Assembly (NCBI GenBank): GCA_016938235.1
Contig: JAFGVA010000109.1
Span: 56,966 to 120,965, forward strand
DNA length: 64,000 nt
Origin: Bacteroidales bacterium
Lineage (GTDB): Bacteria; Bacteroidota; Bacteroidia; Bacteroidales; UBA10428
Reading direction: 5' to 3'
In this document: in pieces, positions 27,395-39,500 of the stretch
How positions within the stretch are numbered: position 1 is the stretch's first letter
Layout of the letters: every line of letters starts with the position of its first letter
The notes under the pieces: generated by a model
Told to the model about the DNA's origin: nothing
The model's input: the letters and a program-made list of their open reading frames with translations, nothing else
Databases searched by the model: none
Made by a program: the position numbers and the translations under genes

Positions 27395-27793
27395 TTAAGT
27401 CCGGCTCATCACCAGTTTACCGTGTCTCACTCCCTTTAACGAGATTAACATATCGGCAAGGTTAGTAAGCTCGCTTGCTTTACCTTTTACCGCTATCGAT
27501 TCAAGACACAAGCCGTGACTAAGATGAATATGCTGAGTTGAAAGAATCAGATTGTGGTAATCGTGCTGGATTTGCCCGGCTTTATGAGAGATATCGTTCT
27601 TATGATGATCGTACAATAAAACTATTGCACCTGCAACCTCGTTGTTGCATTGCCATTTATGCTCAATAAAAGAATTCTCTATTAAAAACCGAAGCGCCTG
27701 TGACCTGTTCGGAAACTGGTTATCTTCAACATATGTATCGAGTTTTTCCAGTGTTTCCTCCTCAATAGATACACCGAAGCGTTTAACTGCCAT
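27395..27793 (-). CDS. nikR: nickel-responsive regulator NikR
   Basis: A 132-residue ribbon-helix-helix repressor. The N-terminal strand KRFGVSIEEE and helix-turn-helix (EKLDTY, NRSQALRFLIE) bind DNA, and the C-terminal ACT-like domain binds nickel. All four high-affinity ligands are present, one residue later than in E. coli: H77, H88, H90 and C96 in HDYH and QHIHLSHGLCLE. It should control nickel uptake, but no nickel transporter, urease or hydrogenase gene lies in this window, so its targets are elsewhere. It follows the DPP11-like gene by 25 bases and may be the last gene of that operon. Confidence 0.92.
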   Translation of the reverse strand: MAVKRFGVSIEEETLEKLDTYVEDNQFPNRSQALRFLIENSFIEHKWQCNNEVAGAIVLLYDHHKNDISHKAGQIQHDYHNLILSTQHIHLSHGLCLESIAVKGKASELTNLADMLISLKGVRHGKLVMSRT

Positions 27794-27818
27794 ATTTTTA
27801 AAACTTTTTATATTCTAC

Positions 27819-29954
27819 TTACCAGGTAATATCCATTTCATCAAGAAGATAGCCTGCCCCTGCAAATTTATCAATAATGAATAGTACGTACCTGATATCA
27901 ACAGAAATGTTTCGGCAAATCTCCTCATCGAAATAAAAATCGCTCATTGTTCCTTCCCAGGTACGATCGAAGTTTATTCCAATAAGTTTACCGCTGTTAT
28001 CAAGCACAGGACTACCCGAATTACCTCCCGAAGTATGGTTCGATGCAATGAAACATACAGGTACTTTTCCGCTTGCATCTGCATATTTTCCAAAATCTCC
28101 TATTTCGTATATTTCCACCAGTTTTTTTGGTACAATATAATCGTTGTTGCCACTGTTTCCTTTTTGAATAACGCCGTCAAGATAACTTTGAAAATGGTAT
28201 TCTACCGCATCTGAAGGTGAATAACCCTCAACCTGGCCATAAGTTATACGCATGGTAAAGTTAGCGTCGGGGTATATCTGTTTTGTTGTATCAATTTTCT
28301 GAATAAGCTTTATGTATTGCTGGTTCAGATTTTCAAGTTCATTACCATAATATTCATAATCCTGGGCTAAAAGTTCTCTGTATACATTTACAAATTCGTC
28401 AAAAAGCACAACAAAGGGATCATCCGAGACTTTGATTTTCTTCCCTTTTTTTACCAATGAAATCAGATTTGAAAAACCTTCAGGAGAAGTGATAAAGGAC
28501 TTTTCATAGAGTTTGTTTATGTATCCTGAAATATCTTTGCTGCCTGCCAATTCTTTTAAAGACGGAGGAACAAGGGATTCATCCATATCATTTATATAAC
28601 TTTGAAGCAGAAATTTTGTTAAATCTTTATCGATGCTCTGATTATATCCTTCGAATGTTGAAGTGCTTAAAGATTCCAGTTTTGAAATTAGTTCTTCATC
28701 CGTGGTTTCTTCCGGCTGATTCTCTAATAAATTCTTAAGCTTTTGAACTGTCTGGAATGGCTCAACAGCCATAGCCGATTCAAAGAAATAATTTACAGCA
28801 ACCCCAAAAGGTTTGAAAGCATTATAGGTATCATCATACATATCGTAGATTTCCGAGAGTTCGTTCTTCAGCCCCCCACTGTTCTTTATGAGCCACTCTT
28901 CATAGGCTAAACGCTTTTCTATAACATCGAATCTTTCAAAACCATACAACACTCCTTTCCATTTCTTCCAAGCATTTGCAATTCGACTCTGTTTTACTGC
29001 ATAATCGATATAGGTCTTTTCGTCTGTATTTCTTGCCGAATTAATTATTTCCAGCCTGCCATCCCTGAGTTTTATTCTGTCGGGATAAAGTGCCTCCTGT
29101 ATTAATTTAAGTTCCTCGGAATACAGGTATTCAGAAGTGCTTCCGGGATATCCAAGCACCATGGTAAAGTCACCTTCTTCAATACCTCCGGCATCAATAC
29201 TGAAATATTTTTTAGGTATGTATGGAACATTCTCTTCGGCATATTCAGCCGGTTTACCATCTGGGCCGGTATAAATTCTGAACAGAGAGAAATCTGCCGA
29301 GTGTCTTGGCCATACCCAGTTATCGGTATCGCCACCAAATCCGCCGATTGATTCGGGTGGGGCGCCAACCAACCGAATATCCATATATTCATTGTACATG
29401 AAAAGGTAGAATTCATTGTTCTCGTAAAATCCTTCAATAGATGCCTGGTATGCCGAAGTATCTTCTATACTTTTCTCAAGGTTTTCTATTTTAGCCTTTA
29501 TCAAAGCCATCTTTTCGACATAGGAAATATCTTTTTCGATATCTGCCATAACCTTGCCGGTAAAGCCTTGCATACTAACAAGAAATTTTACTGACAACTG
29601 CGAGTTTGGCAATTCTTCGTTTTTATTCATTGCCCAGAAACCATTCTGTATATAATTGTTTTCTACCGATGAATGCCTTTGTATTGATCCAAAACCACAA
29701 TGGTGGTTTGTAAGTATCAAGCCATCGCGGGAGATTACTTCACCCGTACAACCTCCACCAAAAATTACAACCGCATCGGTTAAGCTTGCCTGGTTTACAC
29801 TGTATATTTCATCTGCAGTAAGTTTAAACCCCCTGTTTTTCAGATCCTCATAACTCATTTGATCCACCATAAGTGGCAACCACATCCCCTCTTTTGCAAC
29901 AGCGGTTATACTTATTACAATAAGAGAGAACAATAAAAAATTAAACCTTTTCAT
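27819..29954 (-). CDS. dpp11: S46 dipeptidyl-peptidase, DPP11 type
   Basis: About 711 residues, periplasmic. I place the start at ATG 29954 because MKRFNFLLFSLIVISITAVA is a signal peptide; the open frame extends to 30005 but would bury it. S46 signatures are CTGEVISRDGLILTNHHCG with catalytic H85 and TSGGNSGSPV with the catalytic Ser. WVWPRHSADFSLFRIY contains the Asp region. Near the end, INFDRTWEGTMSD carries Arg where DPP7 enzymes have Gly; in the family this Arg marks DPP11, which removes dipeptides with Asp or Glu at P1. These enzymes feed peptides to asaccharolytic Bacteroidota. It overlaps the end of maf by 14 bases. Confidence 0.92.
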   Translation of the reverse strand: MKRFNFLLFSLIVISITAVAKEGMWLPLMVDQMSYEDLKNRGFKLTADEIYSVNQASLTDAVVIFGGGCTGEVISRDGLILTNHHCGFGSIQRHSSVENNYIQNGFWAMNKNEELPNSQLSVKFLVSMQGFTGKVMADIEKDISYVEKMALIKAKIENLEKSIEDTSAYQASIEGFYENNEFYLFMYNEYMDIRLVGAPPESIGGFGGDTDNWVWPRHSADFSLFRIYTGPDGKPAEYAEENVPYIPKKYFSIDAGGIEEGDFTMVLGYPGSTSEYLYSEELKLIQEALYPDRIKLRDGRLEIINSARNTDEKTYIDYAVKQSRIANAWKKWKGVLYGFERFDVIEKRLAYEEWLIKNSGGLKNELSEIYDMYDDTYNAFKPFGVAVNYFFESAMAVEPFQTVQKLKNLLENQPEETTDEELISKLESLSTSTFEGYNQSIDKDLTKFLLQSYINDMDESLVPPSLKELAGSKDISGYINKLYEKSFITSPEGFSNLISLVKKGKKIKVSDDPFVVLFDEFVNVYRELLAQDYEYYGNELENLNQQYIKLIQKIDTTKQIYPDANFTMRITYGQVEGYSPSDAVEYHFQSYLDGVIQKGNSGNNDYIVPKKLVEIYEIGDFGKYADASGKVPVCFIASNHTSGGNSGSPVLDNSGKLIGINFDRTWEGTMSDFYFDEEICRNISVDIRYVLFIIDKFAGAGYLLDEMDITW

Positions 29955-30573
29955 ATTTGCTGTTTTCTTTGTTTTTTTCATTCCTGATAAACCTGTTAAG
30001 CTCATTATTTAAAGCCTGTACGGGAAGTCCCATTACATTATAAAATGAACCATCAATCTTTTCAATAGCTGTATACCCAATCCATTCCTGAATTCCATAT
30101 GAACCCGCTTTATCAAAGGGCTGGTATTTATCAATGTAATATTCTATTTCCTGTTCAGTAAGCTTTCTGAAATGTACCGATGATAAGGAGTAAAAGCTAT
30201 GTTGCTGCTTTGAGCTTCTGATACAAACTCCGGTAACAACCTCATGTATATTTCCCGAAAGTTCTTTTAATATTTCAATTGCATGATTTCGGTTCTGTGG
30301 TTTTCCCAATTCGCGGTTGTTAATCCATACAATTGTATCGGCTGTTAGTACTATGGTTTTTGTATTTAATAAATCAACATAAGCATCAGATTTATGTTGA
30401 GCCAGGTAAACGGGTATTTGTGTCTTTAGTAATCCTTCGGGGACTTTTTCGTCAATATTTTCACGCACTATTACCTCAAAACTTAAATCGAGCCCTTCGA
30501 GCAGCATTCTACGCCGTGGCGATTGTGAAGCAAGTATTAATTTATAGTCGTTTAATAACTGATGTAAAAGCAT
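29941..30573 (-). CDS. maf: Maf family nucleotide pyrophosphatase
   Basis: A 210-residue Maf/YhdE-type enzyme that hydrolyses non-canonical or dTTP/UTP-type nucleoside triphosphates. The signature LILASQSPRRRMLLEGL lies at residues 13-29, VLTADTIVWIN gives the catalytic Asp region, and KAGSYGIQEW with SFYNVMGLPVQAL closes the fold. Length is slightly over the family's usual 190-200. The 5' end is five bases after the UbiA gene and its 3' end overlaps the DPP11 gene by 14 bases, so translation is probably coupled. Confidence 0.94.
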   Translation of the reverse strand: MLLHQLLNDYKLILASQSPRRRMLLEGLDLSFEVIVRENIDEKVPEGLLKTQIPVYLAQHKSDAYVDLLNTKTIVLTADTIVWINNRELGKPQNRNHAIEILKELSGNIHEVVTGVCIRSSKQQHSFYSLSSVHFRKLTEQEIEYYIDKYQPFDKAGSYGIQEWIGYTAIEKIDGSFYNVMGLPVQALNNELNRFIRNEKNKENSKYEKV

Positions 30574-30578
30574 AATAA

Positions 30579-31541
30579 CTAAAATACCCAGTTTGCTCCT
30601 ACCACCAGGTAAAGCAATCCGGATAACATAATGATTTTTAATATATTACTTGAATTATGATATTGTTTTTTTGTGCTCGCTTTATATATCGAAAACATAA
30701 AAACCACAAGAGGCAAAATGAGCAAAACAAAACTGTAAAGCACTGTTAGCATACTCCAGCGAAGTTTAACAGTGGCCATTATTAAAAAGAGTCCGGTAAT
30801 TACTGCACTGACAAGCACAATTATTTTTGCAGTTCTGAGCCCCCAGGCAATTGGAATTGTTTGTCGGCCAAAAGCAAAATCACCCTCAAAATCTTCAAGA
30901 TCCTTAACAATTTCGCGCATAAAGTTTAATAAAAATGCAAAACCTGAATATCCGACAAACCATATTGCAAGAATATCTAAATCGTCAGACATTGACTTTA
31001 TGTAAAGTGAATATTTATCAATGAGCAAGGGAAGCTCAAACACGATCAGAATCAATGGAACGCAGGCAACAAGAATTGCCACAACCAGATTACCCAGCAG
31101 CACCTGCCTTTTATAGCTTGTAGAATAAAACCACAACAACCCACTTACAACAAAGAAAACAAGGCTAAATTTCAGATGCCCAATTTTATAAGAAACATAG
31201 CTGCCTAGCAATATTCCTATAAGAGTTAATATTGTATGCCAGACCATTCCTGCTCTTCGACTTAATATTCTGCCAAGTATTACTTTTTCCGGACGATTTA
31301 TCAGGTCGGCTTTGCGATCGAAATAATCATTTATAACATATCCGGCTGCAGCAAGACAAAGGGTTGCTAAGACCAAAAACAAAAATAAAGGTTCTCTTAT
31401 TTGTGTTTCCATCTGGTCATTTTTAAGTAGTGGAAACATTACAAACCACCTTAACAAATACATGGTAACAGCAATAATTAATAAATTCTGCCAACGTATA
31501 AGCCTGAGGAAGGCAAGCGTATATTTAGCGATTCTTACCAT
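30579..31541 (-). CDS. UbiA-family prenyltransferase
   Basis: A 320-residue membrane enzyme with about eight or nine TM helices. The first Asp-rich motif is NDYFDRKADLINRP (about residue 67), the signature of UbiA transferases that use Mg2+ and a prenyl diphosphate. The second motif is degenerate, EIVKDLEDFEGDFAFGRQT, but keeps its acidic residues. The Bacteroidota version placed beside kdsC and maf is usually annotated geranylgeranylglycerol-phosphate geranylgeranyltransferase-like; the acceptor is not evident. Its start overlaps the end of kdsC by seven bases. Confidence 0.9.
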   Translation of the reverse strand: MVRIAKYTLAFLRLIRWQNLLIIAVTMYLLRWFVMFPLLKNDQMETQIREPLFLFLVLATLCLAAAGYVINDYFDRKADLINRPEKVILGRILSRRAGMVWHTILTLIGILLGSYVSYKIGHLKFSLVFFVVSGLLWFYSTSYKRQVLLGNLVVAILVACVPLILIVFELPLLIDKYSLYIKSMSDDLDILAIWFVGYSGFAFLLNFMREIVKDLEDFEGDFAFGRQTIPIAWGLRTAKIIVLVSAVITGLFLIMATVKLRWSMLTVLYSFVLLILPLVVFMFSIYKASTKKQYHNSSNILKIIMLSGLLYLVVGANWVF

Positions 31542-32056
31542 TGGAATGCTTCATCGTTTAACCATTTCTCGTGCAGACGAAGTACCTGTTCAATAACATC
31601 TCTTACACAACCATCTCCACCTCCCCTTTCTGAAATATACACAGAAACTTCTTTGATCTCGTGAGCTGCATCTGAGGGACAGGCAGGAACTCCGACTTTT
31701 TTCATTACTGGTAAATCAGGAATATCATCACCCATAAATAAAATATCTTCATGCTCAAATCCGTATTTAATCCTGAAATCCTCGTAATCGTCTGACTTAT
31801 TTGCCGAGCGTAAATATATATCTGTAACCCCCAGGTTATTAAATCTTTTCGAAACTTCCTGTGATGAACCACCTGAGATAATGGCGATCGGATATCCCAT
31901 TTTAATACAATGCTGAACAGCATAACCATCTTTTATATTAACAGAGCGAACAAACTCACTCCCGGGCAACAGGTATACCTGACCATCGGTAAAAACGCCG
32001 TCAACATCAAAAGCGAAAGCCTTTATCTTATTTAATCTCTCTTTAAAATTACTCAT
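31535..32056 (-). CDS. kdsC: KdsC-type HAD phosphatase
   Basis: A 173-residue C0-type HAD phosphatase, probably 3-deoxy-D-manno-octulosonate 8-phosphate phosphatase of lipopolysaccharide core synthesis. The nucleophile motif is FAFDVDGVFTDG (Asp near residues 17 and 19), motif II is IAIISGGSS and motif III is LFMGDDIPDLPVM with PACPSDA. Length matches KdsC. It overlaps the DUF2520 gene upstream by eight bases and UbiA downstream by seven. Related phosphatases for other sugars have the same fold, so KDO-8-P is the likely but not proven substrate. Confidence 0.9.
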   Translation of the reverse strand: MSNFKERLNKIKAFAFDVDGVFTDGQVYLLPGSEFVRSVNIKDGYAVQHCIKMGYPIAIISGGSSQEVSKRFNNLGVTDIYLRSANKSDDYEDFRIKYGFEHEDILFMGDDIPDLPVMKKVGVPACPSDAAHEIKEVSVYISERGGGDGCVRDVIEQVLRLHEKWLNDEAFQW

Positions 32057-32834
32057 CCTTATTTTTATAATAGGCTAAGATAAGATCACTCATAAAACTG
32101 TACAACTCCTTAAGTTGCTTATTACCCCGAAGAAGCTCTTTATGGCAATTAATTACCTCTGAATTTCTTCTTCGCGCTGGACCGGTTTGAAGCTCGGAAG
32201 GTTCTGAAACCTCCAATTTAGCTGTTGTTTCCTTAATTAACGGCAACAATATTTCCGGTTTAATATCTTCTTCTTTGAGAAATTCAAATGCCTGGGTATA
32301 TAAAAAATTCGAAAAATTATTGGCTACAACACCGGCCAGATGAATAAGTTTTCTTTTATCGGAATTTACCGGGTAAATTTTTGAATTTATTTTCTTTGCC
32401 AGGCTGTTCAAAAGAATATTCATTTCAGTCGAATTTGCCTCGATGCAAATTGGAATTTCGATTTCGCCTGTACGAACACCATAACTGAAAGTCTGAAACG
32501 GATAAAACACACCCGTATTTTTATTCTTATTCCCTAATACCGATAAAGGTACGCTACCAGCGGTATGGGCAATTGAAATATCAGAGGAGATTTTTTCGGC
32601 AACAGAAGAAATTGCGCTATCTGTAATGCAAATCAACACTAAATCAGTATCAAAAGGAATATCGCTAAAATCGACTGAATATTTTGAATTCACACCTTTG
32701 GCCAGCACTTTCCCCTTCTGCTCATTCCTGCCAACCACAAGATTAATTTGTATACCTGATGCATAAAACTTATGAGCTATATGCCAGGCCACATTCCCCG
32801 TTCCGATAATTGTTATGCCCTTTTTAAATTCCAT
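32049..32834 (-). CDS. Rossmann-like/DUF2520 oxidoreductase
   Basis: A 261-residue protein. The N-terminal half is a dinucleotide-binding Rossmann domain (ITIIGTGNVAWHIAHKF, GxGxxA pattern), resembling pyrroline-5-carboxylate reductase and F420-dependent NADP oxidoreductases. The C-terminal half is the helical DUF2520 domain with KLIHLAGVVANNFSNFLYT and GPARRRNSEVI. No substrate is established for this family in Bacteroidota. It is the first gene of the run to kdsC, UbiA, maf, DPP11 and nikR, where most boundaries overlap. Confidence 0.88.
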   Translation of the reverse strand: MEFKKGITIIGTGNVAWHIAHKFYASGIQINLVVGRNEQKGKVLAKGVNSKYSVDFSDIPFDTDLVLICITDSAISSVAEKISSDISIAHTAGSVPLSVLGNKNKNTGVFYPFQTFSYGVRTGEIEIPICIEANSTEMNILLNSLAKKINSKIYPVNSDKRKLIHLAGVVANNFSNFLYTQAFEFLKEEDIKPEILLPLIKETTAKLEVSEPSELQTGPARRRNSEVINCHKELLRGNKQLKELYSFMSDLILAYYKNKDE

Positions 32835-32889
32835 CTAGCCAGAAAAAAACAAATCAATTGTAAAGGTGAAAATAAATTATAAACATATG

Positions 32890-32912
32890 AAAAAGGCTGC
32901 AAAAAGCAGCCT
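32890..32912 (-). terminator. terminator of the SH3 lipoprotein gene
   Basis: On the minus strand AGGCTGC and GCAGCCT form a seven-base-pair stem with a five-base loop, followed by five T (plus-strand A at 32890-32894). It lies about 30 bases after the SH3 gene stop and separates it from the DUF2520 operon. Confidence 0.85.
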
Positions 32913-32942
32913 CGTATTTAAGATATTATATATCCGAAAATA

Positions 32943-33671
32943 TTATTCCTCTGCAGCTTCCTCCTCATAATATTCATCCTCGTATTCTTCAATAGCATTT
33001 ACAACTGCCTGTTCAACCTGCTCATCAGCTATATTCTGAAGGTAGGTTTTAAAGATATATTCGTCGTATGGTAAATCGGCAAGAAAATCAGGCACCTTTT
33101 CTATTTGAATCTCACCATTTGAATTAAGTATTGCTTTGGTTGCAAGTGTTGCAACAGCCACATCATTTTTAGCAGTTGAAATATATTGCGATTGTATCCA
33201 ACCCGACTTTTTCCTGTTTGAACCAACAACCTCAATCCATTCCCCCTTATTAGCTATTACGGCTACAAATTCAAGCTTATAAAAAGACTCGTTTGTTTTG
33301 TTCACTAAATCGGGGCGCTTATAAACCGGAGTTTCTCCTACTATTGCAGCAGGCTCTGCATCAATAATCACACCATATGTTCTGGCCCAGGCTACCGAAC
33401 CATCGCTCAATTCAACTTTGTAAAATTCATTTTTCGAATCGGTACTATCTGCCCTGGTTTCGCCAAGGTATAGCATTGTTTCACCAAGATTTAACGAGGT
33501 GAGATACTTACCGTCTTTTACCGGAAGGGCTCTAACCGGAACACCATCGTATAAACTAACAGCCTTCGTTTTTTTACTCTGACTGTCATCAGTTTTACTA
33601 TCTGATGATTCTCCACCTTTGCATGACCAAAACACAAGACCTGCAATTAATAAAAATCTGAAAATTTTCAT
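32943..33671 (-). CDS. SH3-domain lipoprotein
   Basis: A 242-residue lipoprotein. The signal ends in the lipobox LVFWSC (Cys at residue 17). The mature chain has a Ser/Asp/Lys linker and then two bacterial SH3-like segments (about residues 48-105 and 108-165), the second ending GWIQSQYIS. Such modules often bind peptidoglycan or peptides. The C-terminus is a strongly acidic Glu/Tyr tail. It is transcribed alone, ended by the hairpin at 32890-32912. Confidence 0.82.
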   Translation of the reverse strand: MKIFRFLLIAGLVFWSCKGGESSDSKTDDSQSKKTKAVSLYDGVPVRALPVKDGKYLTSLNLGETMLYLGETRADSTDSKNEFYKVELSDGSVAWARTYGVIIDAEPAAIVGETPVYKRPDLVNKTNESFYKLEFVAVIANKGEWIEVVGSNRKKSGWIQSQYISTAKNDVAVATLATKAILNSNGEIQIEKVPDFLADLPYDEYIFKTYLQNIADEQVEQAVVNAIEEYEDEYYEEEAAEE

Positions 33672-33891
33672 TGGGTTTGATTTTAGTTATATTGAAACAC
33701 ATTTTGAATAATTATGGGTTTCAAATAGTTATTATTAAGCTTAAAAATTATAAATATAAGTTTATCAATTAAAAAATGAAAATTTCAGGATTAATAAATC
33801 AGTTCTTGATTGGAATTAATACATCTGTAAAAACCCTTCAATTTAAACTAAACTGTTCAGAAAATAAGAATAATATTCTGATTATATGCTG

Positions 33892-33918
33892 TTTTACATC
33901 AATTCTTTAGTAACTTTG
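33892..33918 (+). promoter_or_regulatory. housekeeping promoter of the ABC-F gene
   Basis: TAACTTTG at 33911-33918 is a perfect -7 match (TAnnTTTG). TTTT at 33892-33895 sits 15 bases upstream, within the T-rich -33 zone. The ATG follows 28 bases after the -7 box. Confidence 0.65.
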
Positions 33919-33928
33919 CAGCCCTTAA

Positions 33929-35563
<1,635 letters not shown>

Positions 35564-35573
35564 TACTGCATCA

Positions 35574-36404
35574 ATGATAGAACTAGGTAAATACAACGAA
35601 CTAAAAGTTGTAAAATCGGTTGAATTTGGCCTTTATCTTGACGGCGACGACTACGGAGAAATACTTATTCCGACCCGCTACATACCTATAAACACCTCTG
35701 TTGATGATGTTATAAGAGTTTTTCTTTACAGAGATTCAGAAGACAGAATTATTGCTACTACCGAGAAACCTTTAGCCATTGTAGGCGAATGTGCTTACCT
35801 GAAAGTAGTTTCAAAAGGAAAAGCCGGAGTTTTCGTTGACTGGGGCCTGACAAAAGATATATTGGTACCCTATAGCGAACAAGGGGTTTCGATGGAACCT
35901 GACAATTCATATCTTGTTTACATATATGTCGACCAGCAAACCGACAGAATTGTTGCTTCATCAAAACTCGATAAGTTTATCGACAATACTTTCCCTGAAT
36001 ATGAAGAAAAGGAAGAAGTAGATATTATAATTCACAGCAAAACAGATTTAGGCTACAAAGCTGTAATTAATAATCTGCATTGGGGCGTGCTGTACCAAAA
36101 CGAAGTCTTTCAATCCTTAAAACAAGGACAAAAACTAAAAGCTTATATAAAAAAGGTAAGGGAAGATGATAAAATTGATCTTTCCCTGCATAAACCGGGA
36201 TATGATAAAGTTGAAGATTCAAGTCGGCTTATTTTAGATGCTTTAAGAGAAAATAAGGGGAAGCTAAATTTAACAGACAAAAGTCCTGCAGATGAGATTT
36301 ACGCTGCTTTCAGAATGAGCAAAAAAACCTTTAAGAAAGCTATCGGCAAGCTATACAAAGAAAAAATAATTGCATTAACCGACGATGGCATTTCATTAAA
36401 TTAA
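35574..36404 (+). CDS. cvfB: CvfB-like S1 RNA-binding protein
   Basis: A 276-residue protein with three S1-like OB folds and a C-terminal winged helix, the CvfB/YitL layout. The first S1 begins LGKYNELKVVKSVEFGLYLDG, the next contains KGKAGVFVDWGLTKDILVP, and the third KTDLGYKAVINNLHWGVLY. The C-terminus (DEIYAAFRMSKKTFKKAIG) is the winged helix. A GTG at 35541 keeps the frame open but lies inside the ABC-F gene; ATG 35574 gives the family N-terminus. Ten bases after the ABC-F stop, so co-transcribed; both act in translation or RNA binding. Confidence 0.87.
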   Translation: MIELGKYNELKVVKSVEFGLYLDGDDYGEILIPTRYIPINTSVDDVIRVFLYRDSEDRIIATTEKPLAIVGECAYLKVVSKGKAGVFVDWGLTKDILVPYSEQGVSMEPDNSYLVYIYVDQQTDRIVASSKLDKFIDNTFPEYEEKEEVDIIIHSKTDLGYKAVINNLHWGVLYQNEVFQSLKQGQKLKAYIKKVREDDKIDLSLHKPGYDKVEDSSRLILDALRENKGKLNLTDKSPADEIYAAFRMSKKTFKKAIGKLYKEKIIALTDDGISLN

Positions 36405-36522
36405 AAAATTCATTCCAGCTAAAATGCCAAAACATGTTTTACCTTTTCCCTGATTTCAGAAATCATTTAAAAAAGATAGCTCTTTACATTAAAGCCGGCA
36501 ACTTATTTTAAAATTCTTAACC

Positions 36523-36553
36523 TTTTATAATCCCTTATTTTTAGCTATATTTA
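36523..36553 (+). promoter_or_regulatory. probable promoter of the propeller kinase
   Basis: TTTT (36523-36526) and TATATTTA (36546-36553) are 19 bases apart, one mismatch from TAnnTTTG. The TTG start codon lies 31 bases downstream. Confidence 0.45.
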
Positions 36554-36584
36554 GTCTGTTAGCTAATATAACAGAAGTACCATT

Positions 36585-39500
36585 TTGAAACTTACGCCTA
36601 AATACATTATCAGCCTGGCATTTGCGGCTACTATCTGTTATCTTTTATCGGCACAACAGTTCGAAACCCAGATTACAAAAATCACCAACGAAAGAGGGGA
36701 AACACCCAGTGCTACGTTTTCTATTATTGAAGACTCTATTGGGTTTATATGGTTTGGTACCATCGACGGATTATACCGATACGATGGATTTAACTATAAA
36801 ATATACCGAAACGAACCAGATAATCTTAATTCCTTATCGAATAATACCATTCGGGCAATGACAATTGACCGCAAGGGACTACTTTGGATTGCTACACAGG
36901 GGGGAGGTTTAAATTGCTTTGATCCACAAACCGAAACATTTACCCGGTTCCAACATAGTAAAACAAAAGAAAATGAGATTAGTGGCAACTCCATTTGGTC
37001 TGTTATGGTGGACAAATCTGACAATATCTGGATCGGCGTTTCGGGTGCAGGAATTGACGAAATCGATATTTCATCGGGCAAAATATCCCATTATAATCCA
37101 TTAAGTCCGTTAAACTTAAATCCAGGACAACCTATACGCAGCATTGAAGAAGATAACAACGGAATACTATGGATTGGGATACCAGATTTTGGGTTTGTGT
37201 CATTAAATCCTGAAACAGGTGAAACTTATCAGTATAAACATGAATATAACAAAGAAAACAGTCTCACAAGCAGCTTAGTTCATGACATATTTATTGAATC
37301 GGACAACAAACTTTGGATAGCAACCTTTGGAGGCGGCATAAATATTTTCGATCCGGCCAGCCACACTTTTGACTATCTGAGACACAACGAAACGAATGTC
37401 AATTCAATAGTTTCGAATCTGACCTACTCCATTACAGAGCGTATTGATAATGAATATTGGATTGCAACAGAATATGGCTTAAGCATATACAACGCAGAAA
37501 AAAAGAGCTTTAGAAAACACAATCAGGGTAGTTGCTCAAATTCAGCACTCAGCGAAAATCGCATCCGCCATGTTTTCATCGACTCCAAAGGAATTGCCTG
37601 GATTGGCAGTGAAAGTGGGGTTGATAAAATAAATATTCAATCGAAGTTTGAACTTTTCCGATATTCAGTTGATTCACCACAGGGAATGACCAAAGGAATA
37701 GTACGAACCATTGTTGAAGACAATAATGAAGATTTATGGTTTGGGTTGATAGATAATGGTATTACAAAATATTCAAGAGCGGAGAATAAATATTATAGCT
37801 ATAAACACATTGATGGTAATGAAAGAAGTCTTCCAGGCAACAATATTAATGCGATTTTCCAGGATAGTAGAAACAGAATATGGATTGGTGAATGGAATAA
37901 TGGTTTATGCTTATACAACAAAGAATCGGATAATTTCCAATTAATAGCCAATGCATACTTACATCAAAATACCCTTCCAGACAACAGAATTCAGGCAATT
38001 ATTGAAGATAAATATGGAATATTATGGATTGGCACCGAAGCCGGACTCTGCAGATTTGATCCCGGCACCAATGAGTTTCTTTCCTATAAAAATGATCAAA
38101 ACAACTCAAACAGCCTAAGTGGAAATTCAATTCAAACCAATGCACTGAGATTTGACAATAAGGGAGATCTTTGGATTGGAACCTGGGGCTTTGGCCTGAA
38201 TAAAATGACATTCTCAGATTCGGCGCGAAAATCGGCTGACTTTAAATGCTGGAAACATGATCCAAAAAAACCGGGATTAATAAACGACAACATTATATCA
38301 TTATACATTGATAAGGAAGATTACATTTGGATAGGTTCTTTTGGAGGCGGACTAAGCCGGTTTGATGAGAAAACCGGAGAATTTATTCACTATTCAACAG
38401 AAAACGGATTACCAAATAATGTAATATTTGCCATACTGGAAGACAAAAATGAAAACCTTTGGATGAGCACTGATAATGGTATTTCAATGTTTAATAAGAA
38501 AACTGAAGAATTCCAGAACTACACCAGGTCAAACGGACTTCAGGACAACCATTTCTTTTGGGGAGCCTCTCATGCATCAAGTTCCGGTAAATTTTACTTT
38601 GGTGGAATTAATGGAATTAATGGCTTTTTTCCTGAAAAAGTAAATCCTGATTCTACTTTAGCAAAACCGGTATTGGTTAGCGTTAAACTGTTTAATACCC
38701 CATTTCAAATTAATAAAACATCAGAGGGCTACGAAAAACTTGATTTTGAATACTCCGACAATTTTATCTCGTTTGAATTTGCTTCTCTGGACTATTTTGA
38801 TCCTGAAAAAAACCAGTTTCAATATATGCTCGAAGGGTTCAATAAAGATTGGGTAAATATTGAGAATAGTCGTTCGGTTTCATTTACCAACCTAAAACCC
38901 GGCGATTACACTTTCTGTTTGAAAGTATCCAACAGCGATGGAATATGGAATCACACCCCATTAAAACTGGAATTTAAGATTCATCCGCCCTGGTGGAAAA
39001 CCTGGTGGGCAATTTCATTATTTGTTCTGATTTGCTTAGGGATTGTTTTTTCCTACTTTAATTTCAGGTTCAAATTTCTTCATCGACAAAACTTAAAACT
39101 CGAACAACAGGTTGGTGAACGAACTCATGAGGTTGAACAAAAAAACACCAAGCTTTCTCAAACCCTGGAGAAACTCAAGAAAACACAACAAGCCCTGGTT
39201 AATTCTGAGAAAATTGCATCAATAGGTGTACTTGCTGCCGGGTTGGCTCATGAGGTTAGAAATCCCCTGAATTTTATTGCTCTGAGTGTTCAGCAAATTA
39301 ACTCAGAACTTCATGACCTTAAAGAATCCAATTATAAATCAGATGAAAAGCAGGTGGAAGAAATGGGCATATTATGTGAACATGCTGAAACAGGAATTAA
39401 AAGGATAAATAAAATAGTAAACAGCCTGCAGTCTTATTTACAAAAAGATATGCTTAAAGAAGAAAAACATCATATTGACGAGATTGTTATATCTTCAGTA

